Of a DNA stretch of 64,000 nt, positions 1-8,895 are shown piece after piece. How positions within the stretch are numbered: the first letter of the stretch is position 1; each line of letters opens with the position of its first letter. The stretch covers positions 62,001 through 126,000 of the forward strand of contig JAJTTP010000016.1 of assembly GCA_023313575.1 (NCBI GenBank). The letters are read 5' to 3'. The notes beneath the pieces were generated by a model. The model was not told the DNA's origin and did no database searches. It was given only the letters and a program-made list of their open reading frames with translations. This DNA comes from Eutypella sp. D-1 (Eukaryota > Ascomycota > Sordariomycetes > Xylariales > Diatrypaceae). A program made the translations under genes and the position numbers.

Positions 1-192
1 GTTAAGTAATACCTACCCGGGATAGCGAGATGTAGGATATAGGTAACTAGGACGTTGGCAGAAAGCGCTCAATGAAGAACGTCGGACGACTTGAAGAGCC
101 CCCCTGCGTCTTCCGTCGAATGATTCTATTTGGCAACCAGCCTTGAAGATCCTCAACGAAGATTTTGAAGTACTAGGCCGACTAGGCCGGTT

Positions 193-206
193 CGCTCTAT
201 AGAGCG
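193..206. repeat. 14-bp perfect palindrome
   Basis: CGCTCTATAGAGCG is its own reverse complement. It is preceded by two copies of ACTAGGCCG (172-180 and 181-189) and followed by a further CGCTCTGCG. It could be part of a degenerate terminal repeat of a mobile element, but no transposase or second end is visible. Confidence 0.4.
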
Positions 207-2641
207 CTTCGCTCTGCGTGTCGCTACCGATATAGTGTATATCCCGGCCTAGGTAGACCGCGATTACGCTTTTAGTATTGAACATCTGACACTCGCTAGC
301 TGAAACAGACGAGGAACACCTTGAAGTACAATAAATTGAACTTACAGCCGACCGGCAACTAGATCATGGTTTTTTTCCACTACTCTAGTTCTTGATCATT
401 GGAGTCCTTGATTTGCTGGTATCACAAACAGGAGCTGTGGTGCGTGGATGGATTCTGTATTGGCCTGTCGGGGTTTCGTCCGGGTCTTAATAAAATATGG
501 CCAGCCAGCTTTACCAGGCCGTGCCACTGAGCCCGATAACACATAACAGTAACAAGCTTATTTATATCGTTCGAGATTAAAATTGATAATGTCATGATAA
601 CAGCGAGAGGGGCGTCAGCAATTTGGGATATCGTAGTTGGAAAAGATGGTTGTGTAAGTACGATACAACCTTCAGAAATCCACAACGAGGGACCAACACA
701 GTTGCACCCCAAAGTCTTTTGCGACCAACCCTCTGTCACCCCATATTCACGTTGCCAAACCACCACCCCAGCTACTCCGACCTGGAGCCGCGGATCGGCA
801 GCTTCGCCCGAAGCGCTACCCACAACCCCGCGGGCTAAGGAGCGTCACACGGGCCGGGATATGTACCTCCCGGGCTCATATCTGCTCGCCGCGAGCCACG
901 CGTAGGGTGTGATACCCCTGCGCACCTTCACCAAGGTCGAGACACGTTGTGGGAGACTTGCTGCTGGCCACCAGCACGCGACTGAAGCGTGACTTCGCGT
1001 ATCTCGAATATCTTAGATTTGCGCGTTTGCGTAGGATCCGCTGTTCTCGACGGACTCTGGTGAGCAGAGCCGGGCCGTGATCATCTTAGCTCTCCGGGCG
1101 GAACTCGCAAAAGCGACCGTCGAGTCTCCCGCACCACGCGAAGCATCTCGAGAGAGCATCGAATGGGTGATTAGCAAGGTCTTGGACTGGGTGTCCCACC
1201 TGGGCTTCCACGTCGACTACAATATAGACCCTTCATCGCAGCCTAGGCCTCTCGTTTCTTCCGTCGAACCCCTGCGGAAGGATTGATGGGCGGAGGTGAC
1301 AAGGGGGTCAGCCCGGAAAGAGGAAGAGAGCGACCGTGTTAGGTTACTACGCGCAACTCAGCGAGTAACCGGACACCGAGCTGGCGGCACTCGCGACCTC
1401 AATCGCAAAAGAGCGGGTTGCCCGTGCACTTTGTTGGCTTACCTGCCAGCGATCTGTAAATGATTTCGCGCTGTTCCCTCCCACTTACCCTTCTCCGCGC
1501 CTTCATATACTCCAGACAACAGCGACACATCGCACAGCCGGGCGCGAGGCAGGCTGCAGGCGGCCCCATCCTTTGTTACAGTCGTGGTCAGTCGAAGTCA
1601 TGGGCCATCAGCCACTTCGAAGTAATACTCAGGTAATGGCACCGGAGCCCTTCCTGCACAAGGATCCTTGGTAGCCTCTGGGAGCCTGACCACATGCGGA
1701 AGTCTACATGCGGATGCTACTGATGATCCATATTAGAGATACCTTCAAGACTTACGTACGTAGTATAAATTATAGAGTGTAACGACTACCATACCATACC
1801 TAGGTAGGGACTTAACAATTCTAGCCTAGGTCATGTAGGGCGAGGTAGGGTAGGCATCGCCTATCATCTGTTTCATCCCGTCGGGTTGAGGTGTTGACTG
1901 TTCTAAAGATAGACGAGAGAAAAAAGATGAGCCTTCGACTCCGGCTACTTTAGGCGGGTCACATTGGTTGGTTTCCACTTTCCAGAAAGGGCAGTTGCGA
2001 GCACTAGACCCACCCAACCGCCTTTTTGCAGTTTACCCCTGACTTCCCCGAGCGGACGGCCAGGCATCCTGATGCTCTTGAATGCGCAGGTGTGACGGTT
2101 GTTTGCCTATATCCTGCCTCTGATTGTTCCGTTTGTTAAATCCTTTCATGTCGGCTCTCATCCGTGTACTACCAACACCAAGCCAAATTCTGGACAAGGG
2201 GGGGGAGGGAGGGGGAGGTTGGTGTTGGACATATCGATGCCAAGTTACTGACCTTCTAGCCATTATAGAGTTTGTAGGTAGGTAGGTAGATAGGCCTCCG
2301 GGCCCGTCAGGCGTTTACCAGGCCCGTGGGCACGTTGCATACCCCAGGTAGCCATCCGATCTGATTATGGATCATGCGTTATTGGCATGCCGAAGTTGGC
2401 AATTGGTAACGATCCGTTGTATTGTTGGCGAGTATATGCCGATCCCTGCCCCTTGGGTGTGACGTAGGGTAAGTGAATTGGGAAGGCACTTGTGTGTTAG
2501 CTGTTGTAGTCCTTTGATCACAACTTCCTGACGGCTTCAAGCTTCCATATGTAGCACACGCTGTAGTAGCAACTAACTTCAGGCCAACTCCTTTCATATT
2601 ACAAGTGCGGCGGGTTTTTGTGCGCCTTGCCTACCTAGAGG

Positions 2642-2649
2642 TATATAAG
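2642..2649 (+). promoter_or_regulatory. Probable TATA box of chitinase gene
   Basis: TATATAAG lies 183 nt before the chitinase start codon and is followed by a pyrimidine-rich tract with repeated CATTCTC units (about 2730-2756), the usual arrangement at fungal transcription starts. No experimental start is known; this is inferred from position and composition. Confidence 0.45.
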
Positions 2650-2831
2650 TAGACTTCTTTCCCTCCTATACGCGTCTAATCTGGCCTACTAGAACACATT
2701 AAGGCCCCTTCTCTTATTCACTTTACTATATCCACTTTCTCATTCTCATTCTCAGTTGCTGTGATTAAATCCTTACCTGTAGATCCAGCTGCCCTCTGTA
2801 AAGTATCATCTCCTTATTTACCTAATACAAG

Positions 2832-3973
2832 ATGCATATCCCCCGTGCTGCGACAGCTGTAGCGGCGGTAAGCCCACGCCTGGCTGTCTACTATGACCAG
2901 TGGCATCCCAGCTCCATCACGAAAGATCAGACTGCCGGCATAACTCATGTAATCACCGCCTTTGCCGAAAGCAAGCTGTTCAACTCCGACCCCCCTCAGC
3001 CCTACCAGCCTTTTGTGGATCTCCCGACGCTCCGCGGACTGTTCGACAACGGCACCAAGGTCTGCATGGCCATCGGGGGTTGGGGCGATATCGAGGGATT
3101 TCCCGTCGCCCAGAAAGACGAGACCTCGAGGAAGACGTTCGCGAAGGCGGTCGCTTCGACCGTCGAGAACCTGGGTTACGACTGCGTTGGTACGTATCCC
3201 GCACTGGGTTCCCCCTTTTAATGTTTCATGTAGGAAAATACTAAGACTCGCCGATAGATGTGGACTGGGAGTATCCCGGTGGCAACGGCGAGGACTACAA
3301 GCGGAACCCCAACGAGGGCAAGGTCGACGAGATCGCCAACTACCCCCTCCTCCTACAGGAGATCAAGGACGCCATCGGCGAGAAGGAGCTTTCCATCGCC
3401 GTGCCGGGTCTGGAGAGGGATATGATCGCCTACACGGCGGAGCAGGTTCCCAAGATCAACGACATCGTCGACGTAGTCAACGTCATGTCGTATGACCTCA
3501 TGAACCGCCGCGACGCGACTACGAAGCACCACACTTCCGTCCAGGGCTCTCTGGCCTCTATTGACAAGTACCTGGAGCTCGGTTTCGACGCCGCGAAGAT
3601 GAACCTCGGCTTTGCCTTCTACGCCAAGTTCTTCCAGACGACGCAGGAGTGCACGGAGCCGAACGGCTGCCCGACGGATGAGCTCGAGGACGCGAACGGC
3701 GACGACACCGGCAAGTCCGGCGCCGTCACCTTCTTGGAGGGGCCGAAGGTGCTCGCTGAGGGCAAGGCTGACACTGAAGAGGGCGGCCAATGGTACTACG
3801 ACGCTGCGGAGAAGTCCTTCTGGACCTGGGACACTCCCGACTTCGTCCAGCAGAAGTTCGAGCAGATCGTGAAGGCGCGGAACCTCGGCGGCGTGATGGC
3901 CTGGTCGCTGGGTGAGGACGATGCCCAGTTCACGTACCTGAAGGCAATCCAGGAGGGCGTTTCCGCGCTGTAG
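2832..3973 (+). CDS. GH18 chitinase
   Basis: Glycoside hydrolase family 18 enzyme, expected to cleave beta-1,4-linked N-acetylglucosamine polymers (chitin) of cell walls or external substrates. Two exons, 2832-3189 and 3258-3973, give 357 residues; the 68-nt intron (GTACGT...TAG) interrupts an Asp codon. Joining the exons creates the catalytic signature DCVDVDWE (residues 117-124, matching DxxDxDxE), with Glu124 as predicted proton donor. An upstream AIGGWGD segment (80-86) corresponds to the family SxGG region, and a late MAWSLGEDD segment to the end of the TIM barrel. No chitin-binding or other accessory domain is seen. The N-terminus is odd: only about 15 mostly alanine/valine residues precede the barrel start (RLAVYYDQWH), shorter and less hydrophobic than a normal signal peptide, so secretion is uncertain or a 5' exon is missing. 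Confidence 0.93.
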
Positions 3974-4296
3974 ATGGTCGACAGTTACCTATCTCTTTGC
4001 GTTCTCTTTATTATCTGCTGGGTTTGGAAAGGGGAAGGGAAAAAGAAACGGGAACGACAGGTGATTCCCAGGCCCCACCTGGGCTAGGCGTTGATATAAA
4101 CTGATTAGGGGTTTTCTTTTTATTTCTTCACTTCATCTATGTATTTTCAATGAGAATTTTCTCTGATGCCACAAAGCCGTGATTTTGAAGTGCTAAAGCC
4201 TATCATATTCTTGCCCTCCTTCATGGGGTCGTTGGATCAGGGGCCGTCAAGTTGATGACATGAGCGAGCTGAAGAACTGGTAATTTTCTAGGGGCT
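3974..4296. other. Intergenic between chitinase and CorA-like gene
   Basis: Contains the chitinase 3' region (T-rich around 4110-4150) and the short upstream region of the next gene on the same strand. No other element is recognised. Confidence 0.5.
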
Positions 4297-5934
4297 ATGA
4301 ATGCAGGCGATCACTTGTATGGATGGAGTGAGTTGCCTTTGGACCTACCAATAGGACACCGTACAACGTTACAGCTCCAGATCAACACTGCATTACCAAC
4401 CTTGGAACGGCCTCAATGCCCCCCTGGTCCAAATGGTTGGGCTGATGTTGAGGCGGGTGCTGAACCATGCCCAGTAGGGTGGGGGCGCCACTTAAAAATG
4501 CATGCTCCAGGACTGCCTGAACACTCAAGTAAGCCTCCATTTACAAAGAAGCGCATACAATATCGGGCTATTCTTCTCTGCGGCCCGAGGGAAATGAACG
4601 AGTTCATCGAGATATCCCGCGAAGACTTCGAGAGTCAACAGGCGTTCTGGCCCGTGCGAGCGAACTTTGCTTACAAGACCGTCTCTATTCTAGCGTCCGC
4701 TACATCTCCTATTGAGTACCAGAAGGGCACAACGGAGCTCCGACACCTACCGCGCTTCGTAGGAGAGAGGAGTTCGGGCAATGCAGTGGCGGCAGCGGCG
4801 GATCCCTCAGCCATCTTACGGCTGGTCGCTGTCAAGAGCGAGGTAGACACCCAGTCCAACTGGCTGCCCAAGCTATGGATAACCAAGGAAGCTTTCCTCG
4901 GGCTCGTCAACACCATGGGCATGCATTATGGAGTGCTGTGGCTTTTGCGACACCAATATGACGGTTTCCATGCCTTTCGGTCTACTGCGTCGCCTGGGTC
5001 AAGAACCTATTACATCGGGACATCCCGCTTTGCGTTAATGTGGACATTCCATCCATCCACCACGCAGACACACGCAATTCTCATCGTCCGGCGGGAGATT
5101 GCGGGGGACCCGGTCGAGAGCATAGCGGACATGTTACGAAAGCACGGGAGATACGTCTACTCCCCGTTTCTGCTGGCGTACGTGTGCAGTCTCTCCCTGG
5201 GGCGCGATTTCGACGTCGAGCTCGAGTCCGAGCAATTGTCGAATCTGCGATCCATGGAGAAGTACACGGGCTACGGCCCGGACCAGACCAAGGTCCGGGG
5301 CCGGAACGACATCGACTATCTCACCACGTCTCTCCAGTGGATAGGCGAGATCCTGAACCATGTGGCCAATAAGGAACGGCACATCCGCATGCTCTACACC
5401 GTGCTCGATGTGATTGGAGACGGGATGGGAAATGATGACATCCCGCAGGTGTCACGGGACCGGATCCTAGAAGCCACCGATAAGCTGATTGCGGCCATCC
5501 CGCCTATGAAGTGCAGGATCGACGCGACGCAGGAGTACCTCAAGTACCTGAAAGAAAGATCCGAGCGGCTCTCGACGGTCCTGCTCGCGATGCTGACGCA
5601 TGAGGATGCGACAATCAACCTCGAACTGGCGGATTCCAGCCGCAGGATCGCGGAGGCCTCCCAGCGCGACAGCTCCGCCATGAAGACTATTGCGATCATG
5701 ACCATGGCGTTCCTGCCGGCGACATTCCTCGCCGCCGTTTTTGCGATTCCCTCGCTGGACTGGGATAGCGACAACGACGGCGGCGACGTGGTCAAGGGGA
5801 ACCACTGGGTGTATTGGGCCTTCGCGCTACCTTTCACTTCGCTAGTGTTCATTGTGTGGCTTATTCTTGATAATAGAACAGCTATCCTTGACATCTTTCG
5901 GATAACGCGCACTAATACTAAAATACCAGCGTGA
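4297..5934 (+). CDS. CorA-like two-transmembrane protein (copy 1)
   Basis: Single reading frame of 545 residues. The C-terminus has the fungal CorA-like layout: a long helical segment (about 410-460), then two hydrophobic segments, about 462-487 (with FLPATFLAAVFAIP) and about 503-524 (WVYWAFALPFTSLVFIVWLI), separated by an acidic loop, with a short basic tail. True CorA Mg2+ channels carry a GMN motif after the first membrane helix; here that position reads IPSLDW, so ion transport cannot be assumed. The start at 4297 is the first in-frame ATG; the N-terminal 60 residues look less conserved, so an unseen 5' exon is possible. A divergent relative is encoded at 52656-54566. Convergent with the LPD1 gene, 430 bp away. 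Confidence 0.75.
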   Translation: MNAGDHLYGWSELPLDLPIGHRTTLQLQINTALPTLERPQCPPGPNGWADVEAGAEPCPVGWGRHLKMHAPGLPEHSSKPPFTKKRIQYRAILLCGPREMNEFIEISREDFESQQAFWPVRANFAYKTVSILASATSPIEYQKGTTELRHLPRFVGERSSGNAVAAAADPSAILRLVAVKSEVDTQSNWLPKLWITKEAFLGLVNTMGMHYGVLWLLRHQYDGFHAFRSTASPGSRTYYIGTSRFALMWTFHPSTTQTHAILIVRREIAGDPVESIADMLRKHGRYVYSPFLLAYVCSLSLGRDFDVELESEQLSNLRSMEKYTGYGPDQTKVRGRNDIDYLTTSLQWIGEILNHVANKERHIRMLYTVLDVIGDGMGNDDIPQVSRDRILEATDKLIAAIPPMKCRIDATQEYLKYLKERSERLSTVLLAMLTHEDATINLELADSSRRIAEASQRDSSAMKTIAIMTMAFLPATFLAAVFAIPSLDWDSDNDGGDVVKGNHWVYWAFALPFTSLVFIVWLILDNRTAILDIFRITRTNTKIPA

Positions 5935-6364
5935 TCTGGGAAGAAGGTTTGGGACATGTGAACTGTAACATAGATAGATAAGGCACAAGCAGACAAAAAA
6001 GGCCGGTAGAAAACCCATTAGGAAACGAAGACATAAATGAAAAAGCCTCTTCTAGTCACGTTTATCGTCATGTGGTAATAATGTACATCCATTTACACCG
6101 ATGCTTCCTTTCTCTTTTGTCCTGTCCTTCCCAGGCCCGCTAACCTATCCACCTACCTATTTATCTATCTACTTACTCCCCTAACCGGGTGTGGCGTGGA
6201 AACCAAGCCGGGGCCATCAACGTTTTCTGGTCTTTCATTCCCATGGAGATCTATCCGGCCCGGCAGTTATGTTTATGTGTAAGCGAGTAAGTCGGTAAGT
6301 ATATGTATGGGTAGTCATGATACATTATTGTCTTCCCCTACATCATGCCTTCTCCTTCCTGCCT
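5935..6364. other. Intergenic between convergent genes
   Basis: Shared 3' region of the CorA-like gene (plus) and the dihydrolipoamide dehydrogenase gene (minus). Holds a short CTAC/CTAT-type repeat near 6147-6177. No gene seen. Confidence 0.5.
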
Positions 6365-8184
6365 CTAATAGTGGATAGCCTTGGAATACGTAGACATGGC
6401 AGCCTCCTTGAAGGCCTCGGCCAGCGTCGGGTGGGCGTGGCATGTCCGCGCGATGTCCTCGGTGGAGGCGCCGTACTCGAGGGCGAGCGTGGCCTCGGCG
6501 ATCATCTCGCCGGCGTTGGGGCCGATGATGTGGCAGCCTAGCAACCGGTCGGTCTCGGGGTCGGCCAGCATCTTGACCATGCCGTCGGTGTCGAGGTTGG
6601 TCTTGGCGCGGGAGTTGGCGCTGAAAGGGAAAGTGCCGATCTTGTAGGGGATTTTCTGGTTCTTTAGGTCCTGCTCGTTCTGGCCAACCCAGGCAACCTC
6701 GGGATGGGTGTACATGACTGAGGGGATAACGCCATAGTTCACATGACCGAAGCCCTTGGTAATGTACTCGACGGCGGCCACAGCCTCCTCCTCGGCCTTG
6801 TGGGCCAACATGGGGCCGAAGGTCACGTCGCCGATGCATCGGATGTGGGAAGCCTTGGTGCGGTACTCGGAATCGATGACGACGCGGCCGCGCTCGTCCA
6901 CTTCGAGGCCAGCGTTTTCGAGGCCGAGGCCGGCGGTGTAGGGCCGACGGCCAATGGCGACGAGGACGACATCAGCTTCCAGCTGTGGGGAAAACAGGGA
7001 ATTAGTTTTGAGATCTCTCTATAGGGCATCGGACATCGGGCTGGTTTCTGCTTCTTGGCAACGTACCGTTTCGGGCTTGCCTCCCTTGGCGGAGTCAACC
7101 TCGAGCTTGATATTCTGGCCGGAAGCATCACCGCTGACGACCTTGGTGCCGAGCTTGAAGTCCATGCCCTGCTTCTTCAGCAGCTTCTGAGCGGACTTGG
7201 CGATCTCAGTATCCATACCGGGACCGCCGATCTGGTTGAGGAATTCGACGACAGTAACCTTGGCGCCGAGTCGGGACCAGACGGAACCCATCTCCAGACC
7301 GATGATACCGCCGCCAATAACGATCATCTTCTCGGGGACCTTCTCGAGGGCCAGAGCACCAGTACTGGTGATGACACGCTTCTCGTCGATCTCGAGGCCG
7401 GGGAAAGGGGTGGACTCGCTACCGGTAGCAATGAGGATATTCTTGCCGGTAAGGCTCTTCTCGCCGCCGTCGTTCAGGTTGACCTTGATCTCGTTTTCGT
7501 TGACGAAGGAACCGGTGCCCTTGATGTACTCGACGCCGTTCTTCTTAAAGAGGAATTCGATACCCTTGGTCAGGCCGGTAACGGAGGTATCCTTGGCCTT
7601 CATCATATTCTTCAAGTTGAGCTCGACATTGCCGACTTCGATACCGCGGTTCTTGGTGTCGTGAAGGATCTGGTGATAGAGGTGGGAGTTGTTGAGAAGA
7701 GACTTGGAAGGAATACAGCCGACGTTGAGACAAGTTCCTCCGAGAGCGCCGCGCTTCTCAATACAAGCGACTTTTAATCCCTCCTGACCGGCTTTGATGG
7801 CAGCGACGTAACCGGCAACACCGCCACCGATGATGACGAGATCCTTCTCCTCTGTATGTCAAGTCAGCGGATCCGGCGATTCCGTGGAATCCGACGCCTG
7901 TAGACATCTCTTTAATTTTTTTTATTTCGAAAAACGAACCAGCTTGCGAGGCATATCCTCTCCTCCATCGTGATACTGGGGAGATGACTGTAGGAAGACT
8001 AATTTGCGCGATGCGATGCGATGCGAGATTTAAGAGGTTAGCAGGTGTTTAGCAGGTGTATTTAATAACCAAGCGCTACTTAAGAGGAGAGAGTAAGGGA
8101 AGAAAGTCGCAAAACTTACGGAGACCGGGTTTGGAAAGCTGACCTAACGGCGGTGGTCCGCGGTATTAAACGACTCGCCAACAT
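6365..8184 (-). CDS. LPD1: Dihydrolipoamide dehydrogenase, mitochondrial
   Basis: E3 component of the pyruvate, 2-oxoglutarate and branched-chain 2-oxoacid dehydrogenase complexes and of the glycine cleavage system; FAD enzyme that reoxidises dihydrolipoyl groups with NAD+. Four coding exons on the minus strand: 8184-8120, 7998-7940, 7851-7067 and 6982-6365, giving 508 residues, the usual length. The first two short exons encode an Arg/Ser-rich presequence ending near [12 protein letters not shown], a typical mitochondrial import and cleavage region. Visible motifs are the FAD dinucleotide fold ([10 protein letters not shown], from about residue 50), the redox disulfide [13 protein letters not shown] (Cys82, Cys87), the NAD-binding GGGIIGLE motif, and the C-terminal HAHPT..E pair (His487, Glu492). 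The exon 2 acceptor TTAG (7999) was chosen because only it keeps the frame. Upstream DNA is pyrimidine-rich on the coding strand. Confidence 0.96.
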
Positions 8185-8895
8185 GATGACCTGCAATGTG
8201 ACAACGACGCGGGGAAAAAAAAAAGGGAGGACCGGTTGAATAAAAAGGGGGGAGGGAGAAAAAAAAAGAAAGAAGAAAAAATATGTGAGTTAGTTTCGAA
8301 GAGTTTCTCTAACACACACACATACACACGCAACACCAACAACGGTGAGAAGTGAGAAAGGGTTAGAAAAAACGATCTTTACTCGTTTTTTATTTTTTTA
8401 TTTTGTTGAGGTTGCTTTGTCGTCACAGTATTAAAAAAAAGGGCCAGGGGAAGAAGAGAGAGTGAGAAAGGCTTGGATCGGTTCATTCAATGATAAGCCG
8501 CCACTAGTCATCTTTCGCTGAATATTCCATTAAAGGGTATATTACGACGCCGAGGGTGCTTTCCAAAGGGTGCTTTCCAACCTAGTCCACAATGAGTAAT
8601 TTCATCGGCAATTGGCAGCACCAACCGGCGGCGCTGGGTGTCAACAAAGCCGAAAAAAAATGCTGGGTCCCGTAAGTGGCGGTTCATTTTCGCCCGTCAG
8701 CGCCGCTTTCCCGAGAATAACCGGGTCTACCTTCCCTACACCTTAGAGAGACCGCTAGAGGCCGCAAAGGATGTGATCGGCAAGGACAGTCTCGGTCGGT
8801 GTATATATGCATGTATCTATAGTAGATTGTTGCACAGGAGGCATATATGTATGTATATATACGAATGAATAGGGGCTGCTGCTGCTACTACTTGA
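8185..8895. other. LPD1 upstream region and NOM1 3' region
   Basis: On the minus strand 8210-8280 is a long C/T tract (purine-rich as written), the common pyrimidine box of strongly expressed fungal genes, here just upstream of LPD1. A 13-14-bp unit GGGTGCTTTCCAA is duplicated in tandem at 8554-8580. No additional gene is recognised. Confidence 0.5.
8214..8280 (-). promoter_or_regulatory. Pyrimidine-rich tract upstream of LPD1
   Basis: Nearly uninterrupted C/T on the minus strand, ending about 30 nt before the LPD1 start codon. Such tracts mark transcription start or 5' UTR regions in filamentous ascomycetes. Inferred from composition only. Confidence 0.4.

Larger units (their letters stand above)
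1..2831. other. Intergenic, no recognisable gene
   Basis: No reading frame here resembles a known family. The longest frames (for example 422-823 minus, 594-905 plus, 1077-1286 plus) overlap on opposite strands, are low in typical protein composition and lack splice partners. The stretch holds a 14-bp perfect palindrome at 193-206 next to a direct repeat at 172-189, several TAGGTA-type motifs (around 249, 1797-1806, 2270-2292), and the presumed promoter of the chitinase gene at its right end. Confidence 0.6.

Noticed and set aside
3353..3790. 145-residue minus-strand frame
   Set aside because: Shadow of chitinase exon 2.
7055..7777. 240-residue plus-strand frame
   Set aside because: Antisense shadow of LPD1 exon 3; the minus strand has the full enzyme.
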